A stretch of DNA of 64,000 nucleotides. It comes from Carya illinoinensis (taxonomy: Eukaryota; Streptophyta; Magnoliopsida; Fagales; Juglandaceae). The stretch lies in contig NC_056762.1 in the NCBI RefSeq assembly GCF_018687715.1, forward strand, positions 28,003,864 through 28,067,863, given 5' to 3'. A program made the translations under genes and the position numbers. The notes beneath the pieces are model-generated. The model made no database searches and was not told the DNA's origin. It saw only the letters and a program-made list of their open reading frames with translations. Below are positions 10,801 through 25,000 of the stretch, one piece after another (within the stretch, counting starts at the first letter, position 1; the number at the start of each line of letters is the position of its first letter).

Positions 10801-13800
10801 TTTGCTCCCTATGTTTTTAATTTTGATCATTTTAGTCCCGCCCTTGGTACATTTTATAATGCCCTGTCAGCACCAATGATTGGTGCCATGTGTAAAAATG
10901 AAAGAAATAAAAATTAATAATATCATTTAAAAATATTAGAAAAAATAAAAAGGGCTTGGGACTTGCCATCTAGGTTGGATACTGTAGGTTATGCCCAGCC
11001 ACTACTTGGGTCGCACAACCCAAACGTTGCCTAGATGTGATCTAGGTGTGGCGCACGCTTGAGTGGTCTCAAGCAATGCTTGAGGATTGCCCCTTTTTAT
11101 ATATATATTTTTTTTATAATTTTTTGTTTTCTAAATGATATATATTTTTTGTAATCTAAGTTTAGTGTTCAACTCTTTAAAAAAAAGAAATGGCAAAGCT
11201 GTCCCCAAGTGGCGACAGTGTGGAAGATGATTTCGTTGTGTATCATGTGGTGCTTATGGTCGGTGAGGAATGAGAGATGCTTTGAAGATAGGGAGCGCAC
11301 AATGGAGGAGCTTCAGAATTTTTTTATGCGCACTTTAATGCTTTGGTTTTCAGCCATTGTACTTGATGGAAACAATGTCTATGACTTTCTTTCATTAATC
11401 TAGAATGTAATTAGGTGTTCTTTTGTATACTCTTGTGTACATGAACTATGCCTATTTCATTCGTATGAATAAAATCTACTTATTACTTATCAAAAAAAAA
11501 AAAAAAAAAAAAAAGAAATGGAGTTTGAAAAATGAACGCTGATAGTTAGAGGTGTAATTTGTCCAGCCTGATTGATCTTGGAGGAGAATTTTGGAACAGA
11601 CTGATTCTTTCAGTCCACCAAAAGACTGGTCCAGACTGTCAAGGCCTTAAGACCGGACTGGACCACTTTGGTTCTGCTTGGTCAGTCTTATCGGGGTATT
11701 TTGGTCCAGGCTACTTTTCCCCCTTTTTTGTTCAAATTTTTGACAAAAAAATTGTATAAAATGATGAAAAAAATAATTGAGTGAGTGATTTAGTCTAAGT
11801 TGTCTTACTATGTATATACTAACTACTTTTAATTAAGTGTAATAAATTAATAATGTTAATAGCATGTGTATCATCAATAATTAATAGCTAATAGCCTATC
11901 TTAAAATTCATAACATTTAATATTTTATATAATCTAAGCATAAACAATTAGGTTAGAAGAAAATTATATAATTACTTGCTTTCAATTTTTATAACTACCT
12001 GTCCAGTCCGGACCAATTGAAACCGATCAGTCTGGTTGGTTTTTCTGCCCGGACGAAATTCTTACATGCCTACTTAAAGTCAATATTGTTCCATTTTTCA
12101 TAGGTATGTGTGACACATATATCTTACAGTTGATTACCCTTGGATCTTCTTTTCTCAATTGATTGAGCAAAACTAAAAACCTGTGTGATATTGAGATTTC
12201 TGATAAAGGATGTTTTCAAGTAGAGCTGGAAGGCTTAGTTAAAAGGACAGTAAATGCACTTTCATGAGATCTTAGGCCAAAAGCCATTTGTTGACAGTTT
12301 AGTGGGGCCCTGTACCGTAATCAAAAAGCTTGAATGAACTTTCTCTTGACGAAAGATTGCAATCAAGACCACTGATACTTACAGAGGACACAAGAGGAGT
12401 AACTTAAACTTATCCCCTTCGGCATGCTGCAACCTTGCATTTTTGGCTTATTTTATTTTATCATTGTTGTTATTAACATTTCTATTTTCTATTTGTTTAT
12501 CTTTATTTCTGCAGTAGCAAATATTTATATTGTTACTTTTCTTTATCTGCCCTAATTATTCCTCTATCTTGGCTACTTCATCTGAAACATATTCCAGATG
12601 AGAGCTATAAAAGAGGAGCTTGGTGACAATGATGATGACGAGGATGACGTGGCCGCCTTGGAGAGAAAGATGCAAAGTGCAGGAATGCCTTCAAATATCT
12701 GGAAGCATGCACAGAGGGAGCTAAGGTATGATCTATGAAAAAATGTGTATAAAGAGGACTTTAGTCTTCTGAGAAGGAACCAAATGATGTTACAGTATGG
12801 CAATAAAAGTAGTAGATTCTTTTCAGGCCATGCATATTAGTTGAGCTTTGACTACAGTTGTTGGGTGTGCTTGGTTGAGAAAAATTTTGAAACTTTTTTT
12901 TGAGATGTATTGCTTATTGGATTTTGTGAAGGTAGATAGGAAAATTTAAATATATAATTTTTTTTGAAATATGTTTTATCTTGGGGTTTGTAAGAGGGGA
13001 TGGGTAACGTTGAAAAGTTGTTTTTGGCTAAATTTTTTTAGGGTAGGTTTTGTTTTGGTTTTGTAGATCTTATTTTGGTTTTTGTGTATTTTACTTCACT
13101 GAAATCTAGGCAAATGGTTGGTTTAAAAGTTGAATAGAAAAGGTTTTTGAGATTGGAAGATATTTGGATTGGAGTTGATATATTTTTTTTTGAAGAATTT
13201 TGAAAAAAATAAAAAGCTAACCAAACATGGCCTTTCATTTTGCATATCGTAATTCAGCACAACTCTCTTTTGAACATCATTAATTGTATAATTTGATAAT
13301 CTAGGATATTGTAATCAGCCAATTCTTGGGAGACATTAGGCCTTTATAGAGTTATCTTGTGGCAGGATTGTGATGCTCCCCTAGAGCCAAGCTATCATAA
13401 ATAGCTTTCATATGGACTTTCTCCTCTCCTTGTCATTAAGGAGCTATCCTCCTTTTTATTTATCATCTTGTTGCTTTGTAAAGCTTCAAGTGATATCAAG
13501 AGGGGAAAATGAAAGGGTAGGCCTAATGACTGGTCAAGTTAACTTATGAATGTTTCTAATTGTCGAAATGATGGTGTAGACCATTGGACATGTCCTCCTA
13601 GACCGAACCAAGAGGGCCATGATGAAGTTGAGATGAACAAATTGCATCGGCACAAATTGCTGCTGGTAATAATATGGCGGATAGGATGCTTTGGATGAAA
13701 ACAAGGGAGTAGGAAATTTATTTTACGATCTTTGTACAAGGCTTTGTCAAGTCAAAATCATACTTCGTTCCCTTGGATGTGTATTTGGAAAAGTAAGGTG

Positions 13801-16800
13801 CCACCAAAGATTGCTTTCTTTGGTTGGACTGCATCTCTAGGGAAAACTTTTTGAGTTTGGATAATTTGAGGAAGCAGGGTGTTGTTGTAATGGATTGGTG
13901 TTATATGTGTAAGAAGAGTGGGTAGTTAGTGGATCAACTTTTACTTCATTGTGTGATGGCAAGGATGTTATGGGTGGAGATCTTTAATAGAACGGGTATC
14001 GCTTTGGTGATATGCCCAAGAGGGTGGTTGATTTATTTTCTTGTTGGCAGGGGTGTAAGACCAATTCACTTATTGCAGATGTATGGAGTACGATTCCTTT
14101 ATGCATCATGTGGTCTCTTTGTATTGAAAGTAATGGTTGAAGTTTTGAAGATAAGAAGCGTTCCCAGATGAGCTTAGAAGTTTCTTCTTCCATACTTTAT
14201 TTCTTTGGACCTCATCTTGTGTTTCTAATGGAGCTTTCTTAAATGATTTTCTTGTATCACTTTCTATCTCCTAATATTTAATTAGGTGTATGCTGTTTGT
14301 ATACCTTCTGTGTACTTGAGCTATGCCTATTTACTTCTTTCAATAAATTGTTACTTATAAAAAAAATTGCTGCTGGTAAATTGTCAGTCCGTCGGTTTGG
14401 GTAGGGTTTTGGTTTTATCTTGGCCTGTTTGGGCCCATTGTTAGCTGTTGCTAGTACCCTCATTGACCCTATGTATCATCGATCTTCAACTTTAAATTAC
14501 GAGATGGGAAAACATACCTTGATGGTTGAACCTGGTGGTTGTCTACCTTGATCCAGTGGGAGGTGGGGGAGTCAGCTTGGAGCATGCAAAGTAGTGGATT
14601 CACCATCTCGATGAGTGGTGGAAACACTAGGAGGTGCTTTTGAACTGCTGGATCTTGGATTGGGGAATTCACAGATTGACATTGAGCTAGAGATGTGAGT
14701 GACACCCTTCACATATTGGCGATGTTTCACAAGCTCAATCACCATAGATTGGGGACTTGACAGGTTGTGAAGGTGAGCGATGAGAATTAGTAAAAGAGAT
14801 TGAAATGCCATGAAGGTGAGAGACCAGTTTCAGGGGCCAGAAGTTGTGAAAGGCTGTGAGGGCACCAATGCCAATGTGACTTTGTAGGATAAGTTTTGTT
14901 GGTGGTTCGTCATAAGGAGGGAGGGAGGGTGTTTGGATCTGATAGTGAGCTTGGCATAAAGGGGGAAGTTGGAAGGCGGTCTCTGTTTGTTTGAAATGAG
15001 AAGAGAAAGACTAAGAAGGGTACTTCTTGTAAGGTGTTGGTTGGGTCAGAATTCTTCAAAATTTTGACACTCAAATCAACAGCTTTGGTGCTTTGAGTTT
15101 CATAACTAATGTTGACCTGCAATTGTTGGTAACCGACTGATTTTGGCTGGTATCCTGTTGGGTCAGATATTTGGAGTCTAGCTCGCCCTTATGAAAGAGA
15201 GAAATTTCCAACAACACACTACTAAGTTCGTTATGAAGTACCACTTACTATGCAAGCATCATACTGAACAAATTTAGTTGACTATATTGGTTGAGAACCT
15301 ATAATTGTCAGCTACCTAAAGATGTATTGACAATAATTTTAGTTAATGGTCATGTTTAAATTTACATTGTTCACATCTGTTTCTCACTCAAGAAAGATTT
15401 GCCTACTTTCCTTGGGATTGTTTGGGAAGCTTGATTTAGTAATTGAGTTTTTTTTAAGGGATCTTGAGTTTTTAAAATATCATAATATACCATATCTAAA
15501 AGACCAGGTTTGACTAGTTCTCCTCAATTCTTGATGTTTTTGAATTTTGTCTCTATATTCACATACCGTCTCTTCTTTGATAAGTGGCACAGTTCTCATA
15601 TTTCAACTTATAGAAACCAAGGCCACGTTTGGTTCCCAATTTTTTGTAATTTTTTCAAAGAACAATTCAATTTTAATCCAACATCTTTTAGAAACCAAAA
15701 AAAGATTTCTCTTTCTCAAAAAACAATTTCATCTAGTTATTGGCGTAAGTTTTTCAAGAAAAAAAGAAAAGAAAAAGAAACACACAAACCATTACAATTT
15801 CCCAAAAAATGAAAAAAAAATTGTACAAAAATTTCATCCAAACAACTTCTCAAATCTACCTACCCATTCTCACAAACCCCAATTCAAAACGCATAATTTT
15901 TTTCCCATATTACACTCTCCTAACTTTGACAAAACCCAATACAAAACAGCTCAAAATTTTCACTCATTAAGCATGCCCTTAAGTGTCAGAAGTGTCACAC
16001 TTAATTTTTTCTCCATTTTTTTTTTTAAAATCTCAGGCGGCTTAAAAAGATGCAACCTCAGCAACCTGGGTATAATAGTTCACGTGTTTACTTGGAGCTT
16101 CTAGCTGATCTGCCCTGGCAAAAGGCCAGTGAAGAACATGAGTTGGATCTGAAAGCTGCAAAAGAACATCTTGATAGCGACCATTATGGTTTAGTCAAGG
16201 TCAAGCAAAGGATTATTGAATATCTAGCTGTTCGCAAGGTTAACAATCATCTAAGTCTTGTTGTGATGATTGTTTTAAGGCTTGAAGTTCTAGTTGAATT
16301 GATGTTTATATGGAATGATTTTTTTGGTGGGTGGTTGCAGCTTAAACCAGATGCAAGAGGTCCAGTATTGTGCTTTGTTGGCCCTCCAGGTGTTGGGAAA
16401 ACATCTTTGGCTTCATCCATTGCTGCTGCTTTGGGCAGAAAGTTTGTACGCATATCCCTTGGTGGTGTTAAGGACGAGGCTGATATTAGAGGGCATAGGA
16501 GAACATACATTGGTAGCATGCCTGGGCGTCTGATCGATGGCTTAAAGGTAATTTTCTTTTAAGTCGAATAGTATCCTGGACTTCTTGCTACTTATTTTAT
16601 GCTCAATCATATGCCTGCAATGGTTTGAGGAAATTTAATGCTCTGTTTATAAATTATAAGTGGGCCTACGGCCTTGAGAAAATTTTCATAAAAATAAAGA
16701 AATCCACCAAAATAAAAGAAAAAGAAAAACTGCAGTTAATCAACATCTTCAAATTAGGACTAGGTTCATCCTCCCGTTCTTTAGAAAGATATAATGCAGA

Positions 16801-18968
16801 TGGTTTAGATTGAAGAAAGCCCAGATTTTATTTATTTGGCAATGTAGGATTGTGCAAAGTATACAAGCAGCTGATCGTTATGGAAGTACTGATAAATGTG
16901 TAGCACTTTCACACTTCAAAAACTCTAGAACTACTGAATGGGTGGTAAATGAGCTTTTTCCTCTCCAGTTAGTGATCTTCATACTCAACCTTGTTCATTC
17001 ATTGTAATTGTTGTTAGCTCTGATTTATTGTAACACCCCGTTCCCGAAGGATAGAGACGTTACTAACCAACATGATAAAATGCCCGGTAAAGAGACTCAT
17101 TACTCTGAAATACCTCATTTATTGGAATAGACTTAAAAGAAAGGAAATAAATAGTCTTGAAAACTGAAACTGAATAAAGCAAAAGTGAGCTAGTCTTAAA
17201 CAAAACTAGTTATTGAAAAGACATAAAGGAAACTTAATCCTTGTGTAAAAGACACTTATTCATCTCTAAGTCCATATACTAAATCTACTCCTGGCCATCC
17301 AGCTCTGCATCATCATAATCAACATCTGTGGCAATCAACATAGAAGAAAACAAAAAGACAAACAACAAAATGAGTCGAATACTCAGTAAATAATACATCA
17401 TATCGTAAATACTATCTAGCTTAGCATAAATTTGATTTTTAAAACCTTATCATAACTTCCATATAACATTTATGGATTAACATGAACGGAAACATTCATA
17501 AGCATGGCAAACTTGAACCGTGAATGCATGAGTAACTTGTTTATCTTGAATTATACATATTTCATGGTGAACCACGCTTGAGTCCATGGCACCACATAAC
17601 TTGTCATGTAGTGAAACACGCTTGAGTCCGTGATTCACTTAACTTGCATAACATGAAGTGAAACACGCTTGAGTCCGTGTTTCACTTATCTTGCTTGACG
17701 TGGAGTGAAACACGCTTGAGTCCGTGTTTCACTTATCTTGCTTGACATGGAGTGAAACACGCTTGGGTCCGTGTTTCACTTATCTTTGCTTGACATGGAG
17801 TGAAACATGCTTGGGTCCATGTTCACTTAACTTGCATGACATGGAGTGAAGCACGCTTGAGTCCGTGTTCCACTTAACTTGTGATAACCACGCTTGAGTC
17901 CGGGGTACCTTCTTAGCATAACTATGGTAAACACGCTTGGGTCCGTGTTACCTTAAAATGCTTATCTTTCTTAATGCATGATAATTTTCTTGGACTTCAT
18001 AGACTTTTCTAGCATGGCATATTCTTGTATATGGCATGGCATAACATGATATATTCTTGTACATGGTATAGCATAGCATGACATGGCCTAACATGATTTA
18101 ATCATTTTATGACAGTTCATGGCATGCATGATCTCAAAACTACATGAATATGGCATACATGATCTGGCTATTCATTACATGGCATGCTTGACTTAAGTTA
18201 TTGCATGAACAATACATGACATACATGGTCTAAGCACTACATGAATGAAGCATGCATGATTTGGCTATTTTAATTCATAGAATACCTATCTTAATTTATT
18301 ATATGATCATATCATGGCTTCCATGTGATGTTAGTAACATTCAATCCATCAATCAACAATCCATAAAGGCTCAACATATATATAGGCTTACTTTCATGTA
18401 AATCATCATAATTCATAGAAGTTCATGAAAGCGATCTAACCTTGACTTGGCTCTTAGCGCAACGTAGATAACCATCAAAACCATAACATATTATCATACC
18501 CAATTATAATATTTACATTACACATACATTTATATGACCATATTATTTACCTCTTAGCGCTGCTTCCGAATACTCACGTTGTAGCTCGTGACCTATACGA
18601 GGCACTAGACGTTACTAATCTTTCTAGAAAACGTGTCGTAGCAATCTAATTATTTAAAATCTTACCATAGAGGTAATATAATGAATATTCAAATATAAAA
18701 AAGATTACCTAAAATAATATTATTCCAAAGCTCATATGATAATCTTAATAATTTTATAAAACTTAGTTAAAGGTCAATTGAAATATTAGCTAAGATAACA
18801 AGCTGAAACAATATAAAAGAATTCTTTAAAATATGCTTAAAAGCCCTTCAATATTTTCTATAAAAGAGTCTAAGACTAATATATTTATTGAAGTAAAACT
18901 TTAGTCTGAATTTAAACTCAGTCCAACCCTAAATACAGAAAAAAAAACTCATTTAAAGTTACTAGAAT

Positions 18969-19007
<39 letters not shown>

Positions 19008-22000
19008 ATACAACTAGCCCATTAAAATAATAAAATCTACAAGAAATCAACTCACTTAATTATTAAGAAAAAGTTCTGAAATATACTATAATCAAGCCCA
19101 ATATAAAACAAACTCAGCCCACGTTTAAAATTAGCTCCAGCCATAAAGCAAAGCCCATAAAAACACCCTTAAAAAGCTGGAAGTATAATTGGCTTTTTGG
19201 GAGCTCAACAGCAAAGTTTCATGGGCACAAAAGGAATTTCACCATCAATGAGATATAGATACTTCTTACTGCAGTTAAAAGATAAGATTTGGTGATACAC
19301 GACAAAAACTCATGGGATATTTTTGGAATTTACTCAAAACAACATGGATATTTTGAGAAAAACAGAAATAAACCATAAAAGGAGACCCATGTTTCAGTTT
19401 GACCGACTGGAAACAATTAAGCCCAACGCCTACTTCCTTAAACACATAATTTATTTCTAGAACTCCAAAGGCTGGAAAAACAGATGAAAGTAAAAGGCAG
19501 CATGTGATATCAGTGAGAGTACAGCAGATGAAAAGGTAATGGTGCGAGGCAAGAGAGAGAGAGATCCGAGAGAAAATCTATTAAACCGAAACACAGAACA
19601 GAGGGAGAGAGAGAAGATTCCAGCGTGGGCTTACCGGAAGGGAGTGGGTTCGACGGGACTGGGCTGGTCGGCACTTTCTGTGGCGGTTTCCGGCGAGTTG
19701 GCTGCTTTGGTTGGCTGTGAGAGTGATTTTCCAGGTTTGTAGGAGCTGTTACGTTGGGCTGGTGTGAGTTTTCTGCCTATCTTTTTGTGTGTGAAGAGTC
19801 TGAATAATGTGGGGTTTTATGGAGAAAGGGTTTCTTATTTACGTGGTCTTCAGAAGGAGTTTTAGTTTAGATAGAATCTGATTTGAGTGTCGTTCTGATC
19901 TCAGAATCTTTTTGAAAATAATTTGAAATCCATCCGATAAAAACAAGGAATACAAGATAAAGGAAACCTCTTTAAAACTCTACTTAATCTGATTTATTAA
20001 CTTATTTAACAAATAAATAATTATAAGCATCTGAAGAAAGATAAATAAGTAATTAATAAAAGAATAAATAAAATAGTAACATAACTAAATAATTTCTAAC
20101 TGAATTAATCTAACTTCTTGGTTCGTATGTTACAATCTCCCCTCCTTAAGAAAAATCTCGTCCTCGAGATTACGTACCTCAATCAAACAAGTATGGGTAC
20201 TTGCTCCTCATGTCCTCCTCTAGTTCCCATGTAGCCTCTTTTTCCGTGTGGTTACTCCAAAGTACTTTGACCATCGGAATGGTCTTCTTACGGAGGACTT
20301 GAGTCTTTTGTGCAAGGATCCCAACTGGAAACTCCTCATAGGTGAGATCCTCGCGAACTTGAAGAGGTTCTTATTCTAAAATGTGTGTCGGATCTGGTAT
20401 ATACTCCCGAAGCATGGAGATGTGAAAAACATCGTGAATGGCAGACAATTGCGGTGGAAGAGCCAGCCTATAAGCTGCAGCTCCAATCCTCTCTAGTACA
20501 TCAAAGGGTCCTAAATATCTCGGACTCAACTTGCCCTTCTTTCCGAACCTCATGATTCCCTTCATCGGCGCAATTTTCAAGAATACTTTGCTTCCTACCT
20601 CAAATTGCAGCTCTCGACGCCTCTGATTTGCATACTTTTTCTGTCGTTCTTGCGAAATGGCGAGCCTTTTCCGAATGACAGTTATCTTTTCACGCATATC
20701 TTGAATAAGTTCCTGCCCAAGGATTCTACGTTCTCCAACTTCATCCCAATAAAGGGGTGACCGACACTTGCGACCATAAAGAACCTCATATGGGGCCGCC
20801 TGAATGCTCTCTTGGTAACTGTTATTGTATGCAAACTCAATCAGGGGTAAGTATTTAATCCAACTGCCCTTGAAATCCATCACGCAAGCTCTAAGCATAT
20901 CCTCCAAAATTTGCACTGTCCTCTCTGATTGCCCATCTGTTTGCGGATGAAAGGCTGTGCTATAGGTCAATTCTGTCCCTAACTCTTTCTGCACACTTCT
21001 CCAGAATACTGAAGTGAAACGAGTATCCCTGTCTGATACAATCTTTGAAGGGATTCCATGCAACCTGACAATTTCACGTACATATAACTCTGCCAATTTG
21101 TCCGTAGAATACGTCATCTGAACTGGAATGAAATGAGCTGACTTTGACAATCTGTCAATAATCACCCATGCCGCATCCTGACCCCCTGGTGCCTTAGGAA
21201 ATCCTGAAACAAAATCCATCCCAATTTCATCCCAGGTCCAAACCGGTATAGGGAGTGGTTGTAATAGCCCAGATGGCCTCTGATGCTCCGCCTTGACCTG
21301 TTGACAGGTTAGACACTGAGCCACATAATTAGCTATCTCACGTTTCATACCGCTCCACCAGAACTGTTGCTTCAAATCTCTATACATCTTAGTGCTACCA
21401 GGGTGAACTGTATAGAGTGAGCGGTGAGCCTCTTTCAAAATCACATCTCTAATCTCTTTAACATTCGGAACGCAAATTCTTCCTTTAAACCTCAAAGTGC
21501 CATCCCCAGATATTGAGAATTCAGGCCTTTTGTCTTCTTGTACCTCTCCTTTGATCTTCACTAAGCCTGGATCACTACTTTGGGCAACTTTTATCTGATC
21601 TATTAATGATGATCCCAAAGTCAGACTGCTCAACCGAGCCTGTGTGTCCATAATCATCTCTATCCCTGCTCTCTCCATATCCAAAAGAATGTGCTTCTGA
21701 GGGGTGTTCATGGAGGCGAGGGTACTAGAGGACGATTTCCGACTCAAGGCATCTGCCACTACATTAGCTTTACCTGGATGATAGTTGATGTTGCAGTCAT
21801 AATCCTTTAAAAGTTCTAACCATCTGCGCTGTCTCATATTCAAGTCTTTCTGTGTAAAGAAATACTTTAAGCTCTTATGGTCGGTATAAATCTCGCATTT
21901 TTCTCCATAGAGATAGTGTCTCCATAACTTCAAGGCAAACACGACTGCTGCAAGCTCTAGGTCATGCGTCGGATAATTCTCTTCGTAACTCTTGAGTTGT

Positions 22001-25000
22001 CGAGAAGCGTAGGCAATAACTTTCCCATGCTGCATTAGGACACATCCCAAACCCTTAAGAGAAGCATCACTGTAAATGGTAAATCCTGTATTGCCCGAGG
22101 GAACAGTGAGTACAGGAGCTGTGACTAGTCTCTTCTTCAGCTCCTGAAAGCTTCTTTCACAATCTTCAGTCCATATAAATTTCTCATTTTTCCTCGTCAG
22201 CTTAGTCATCGGGGCTGCGATACTGGAGAACCCCTCGACGAACCTCCTGTAATACCCTGCAAGACCTAAGAAGCTTCTGACTTCATTAACATTGGTTGGC
22301 GTGGCCCAGTTCACAACTGCTTCAATTTTCATCGGGTCTACTGAAATTCCTTCTTTTGACACGACATGCCCCAAAAAGGTAATCTCTTTCAACCAGAAAT
22401 CACACTTCTTGAATTTTGCGAACAACTGTTGCTTCCTTAATATCTGTAACACAACCCTCAAATGTCCTTCATGATCTGCTGGGCTTTTAGAGTAGATTAG
22501 AATGTCATCAATAAACACAACAACAAACTGATCTACATACTCCCTGAACACTCTATTCATCATGTCCATGAAGGCTGCTGGGGCATTTGTCAAACCGAAT
22601 GGCATGACTAAAAACTCATAGTGTCCGTAACGAGTTCTGAACGCCGTCTTGGAAACATCTTCTGACTTGATCTTGAGCTGGTGGTAGCCTGATCGTAGAT
22701 CAATCTTGGAGAAAACTTGGGCCCCTTGTAACTGGTCAAACAAATCATCAATTCTTGGTAAGGGGTATTTGTTCTTCACTGTCACCCGATTCAATTCTCG
22801 ATAATCAATGCAAAGTCTCATCGAACCGTCCTTCTTTTTCACAAAAAGAACCGGTGCGCCCCATGGTGACACACTAGGGCGGATGTAACCCTTCTCCAAC
22901 AGCTCCTTCAACTGCTCCTTAAGCTCCTTCAACTCCACTGGAGCCATACGGTAAGGTGCCTTCGATATGGGTGCCGTCCCAGGTAGGAGATCAATTGAAA
23001 AGTCAACCTCCCGGTCTGGGGGCAACCCTGGAAGATCCTCTGGAAACACATCCGGAAATTCCTTGACAACGGGGATATCTTCAAGCTTGGGTCCCTCTAC
23101 AGGTGGTGCTACAAGACTAGCCAGAAACCCAAAGCATCCCTGTCTTAGTAATCTGGTTGCTTGCAAAACTGAGATCAGTCGAGGTGGGGAGTTTCCTCTC
23201 CTTGCACAAAAGCTAAATTCCTCTTTGCCCGGGGTTTTGAAAACTACTTCCTTTTTAAAACAGTCTACACAGGCGTGATTTCGGGATAACCAATCCATTC
23301 CCAGAATTACATCAAACCCCATCATATCAAAAACTACCAAGTCTGCTAGAAGGTGCCTCCCACTAATATCTATAGGGCAATTCTTAAGTATGGTGTCACA
23401 TACTACGTGTTCACCGGTAGGTGTCGCAACAGATAGGGGACAGTTAAGCCTCTCAGGTACTTTCACATCCAAGCATGCATAAGCACTTGCTATAAACGAG
23501 TGCGTGGCACCCGGGTCAAACAAAACAGTAGCAAAACAAGAGAATAGTGGAAGGGTACCTGTAACCACGTCGTTAGATGCCTCAGCATCTCCTGGTGTAA
23601 GGGCAAAAACTCTGGCCGGTGCCGTAGCCCTCTGGCCACCCCCTACAGCTGGAGGTGACACAATCTTCCTTGGACAATCTCGAGCCATATGGTTTGGTTG
23701 CCCGCATCTGAAGCAAGCGTTCTGACCCACTAAGCAATTTCCTTGATGCCTTTTCCCACAAATCTTGCAGACCGGGTTTGTTGGAATAGTCTGAAGTGAC
23801 TGTGGCCGGTGGCTGGGAGCAGGCTTCTTGTTCTTATTGGGCTCGGGAAGTGGTTGTTGGCGTTTCCTTTGATTGAAGATCTCTGCATTCGCCCTCATGT
23901 CTTCTTCAACTAAAGTGGCCCGTGTAACTAAGTCGGTGAAGTTACGGATCCTCAGGGGTATCAGACGACTTCGGATCCTCGGATGCAAGCCTCGTTCAAA
24001 CTTTTCACACTTCTTTTCCTCATCAGGAATCAGATAACTTGCAAACCTCGATAATGCCACGAAAGTGGCGGCATAGCGTTCCACCGTCATGGTTCCCTGA
24101 GCTATGTCAATAAACTGCCTAGCTCTTGCCTCCCGGAGTGCAGGAGAAAAGAATCGGTCCAAAAAGGCCTTTTTGAAGCGGTCCCAAGTGATGGGTACCC
24201 CTTCACCAAGTTCAAGCTGCAGTAGCTCCCGGGTCGAGGTCCACCACTCATCTGCCTCATCAGCCAGCACATAAGTGGCATACTCTACCTTCTGTTCGTC
24301 AGTACAGAACAGAGCTCTGAAAATCTTTTCCATTCTTTTTATCCAACTCTCTGCATCAAGTGCTTCTGCTTTGCCATCAAAAGTCGGGGGGTGCTGTTGT
24401 GTGAACTGATTTAGGGTGCAACCGACCCTAGGATTCCTCCCTCCTAAACCCTGATCATCAGCAAGGTACCGAAGAAGTCTGGTAGCAGCAGCAGCCAATA
24501 CCTCAGGCTCATTCGGTGGTAGTTCTGTGGAGCCTTCAGGGTGCTCATTACGCCTAGTAACCGGTGCCATTCTAATAACATCGTTCATGCAATGAGTATA
24601 ACTAATACAATCAATCAACAATGAAGCACTCAATCAAGCAAAGCAAGAATTAAAACATAATCATAAAGATCCTCGTGAACCTCGAGCTGGCCAGGAGTCG
24701 TCCTAGGTAATTTCTATCCTAACTTATTTCTCTTTTTTTATAACAAAAGGAGTCTACAGAATCTCTCGACCTGGGCTCTGATACCAATTGTAACACCCCG
24801 TTCCCGAAGGATAGAGACGTTACTAACCAACATGATAAAATGCCCGGTAAAGAGACTCATTACTCTGAAATACCTCATTTATTGGAATAGACTTAAAAGA
24901 AAGGAAATAAATAGTCTTGAAAACTGAAACTGAATAAAGCAAAAGTGAGCTAGTCTTAAACAAAACTAGTTATTGAAAAGACATAAAGGAAACTTAATCC

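Noticed and set aside
15510..16104. Long plus-strand frames before LON2 exon 9
   Set aside because: A-rich low-complexity translation of MITE-like intron DNA. It only becomes coding at the exon 9 acceptor (16036/16037).
17611..17870. CRISPR-like regular repeat array
   Set aside because: Units are head-to-tail with conserved linkers instead of unique spacers, they lie inside a plant LTR, and the array is copied in the second LTR.
19539..19742. 67-codon frame present identically at 27302-27505
   Set aside because: It lies in the LTRs, which are identical. The sequence is purine-rich and matches no retrotransposon protein, so identity is not evidence of coding.
22292..23725. Plus-strand frames inside the gypsy element
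   Set aside because: Shadows of the minus-strand gag-pol gene, with no domain of their own.
24773..24786. tRNA-like match
   Set aside because: It is the primer-binding site complementary to initiator tRNA-Met, with no cloverleaf. The same applies to 45144-45155 and 9729-9743.
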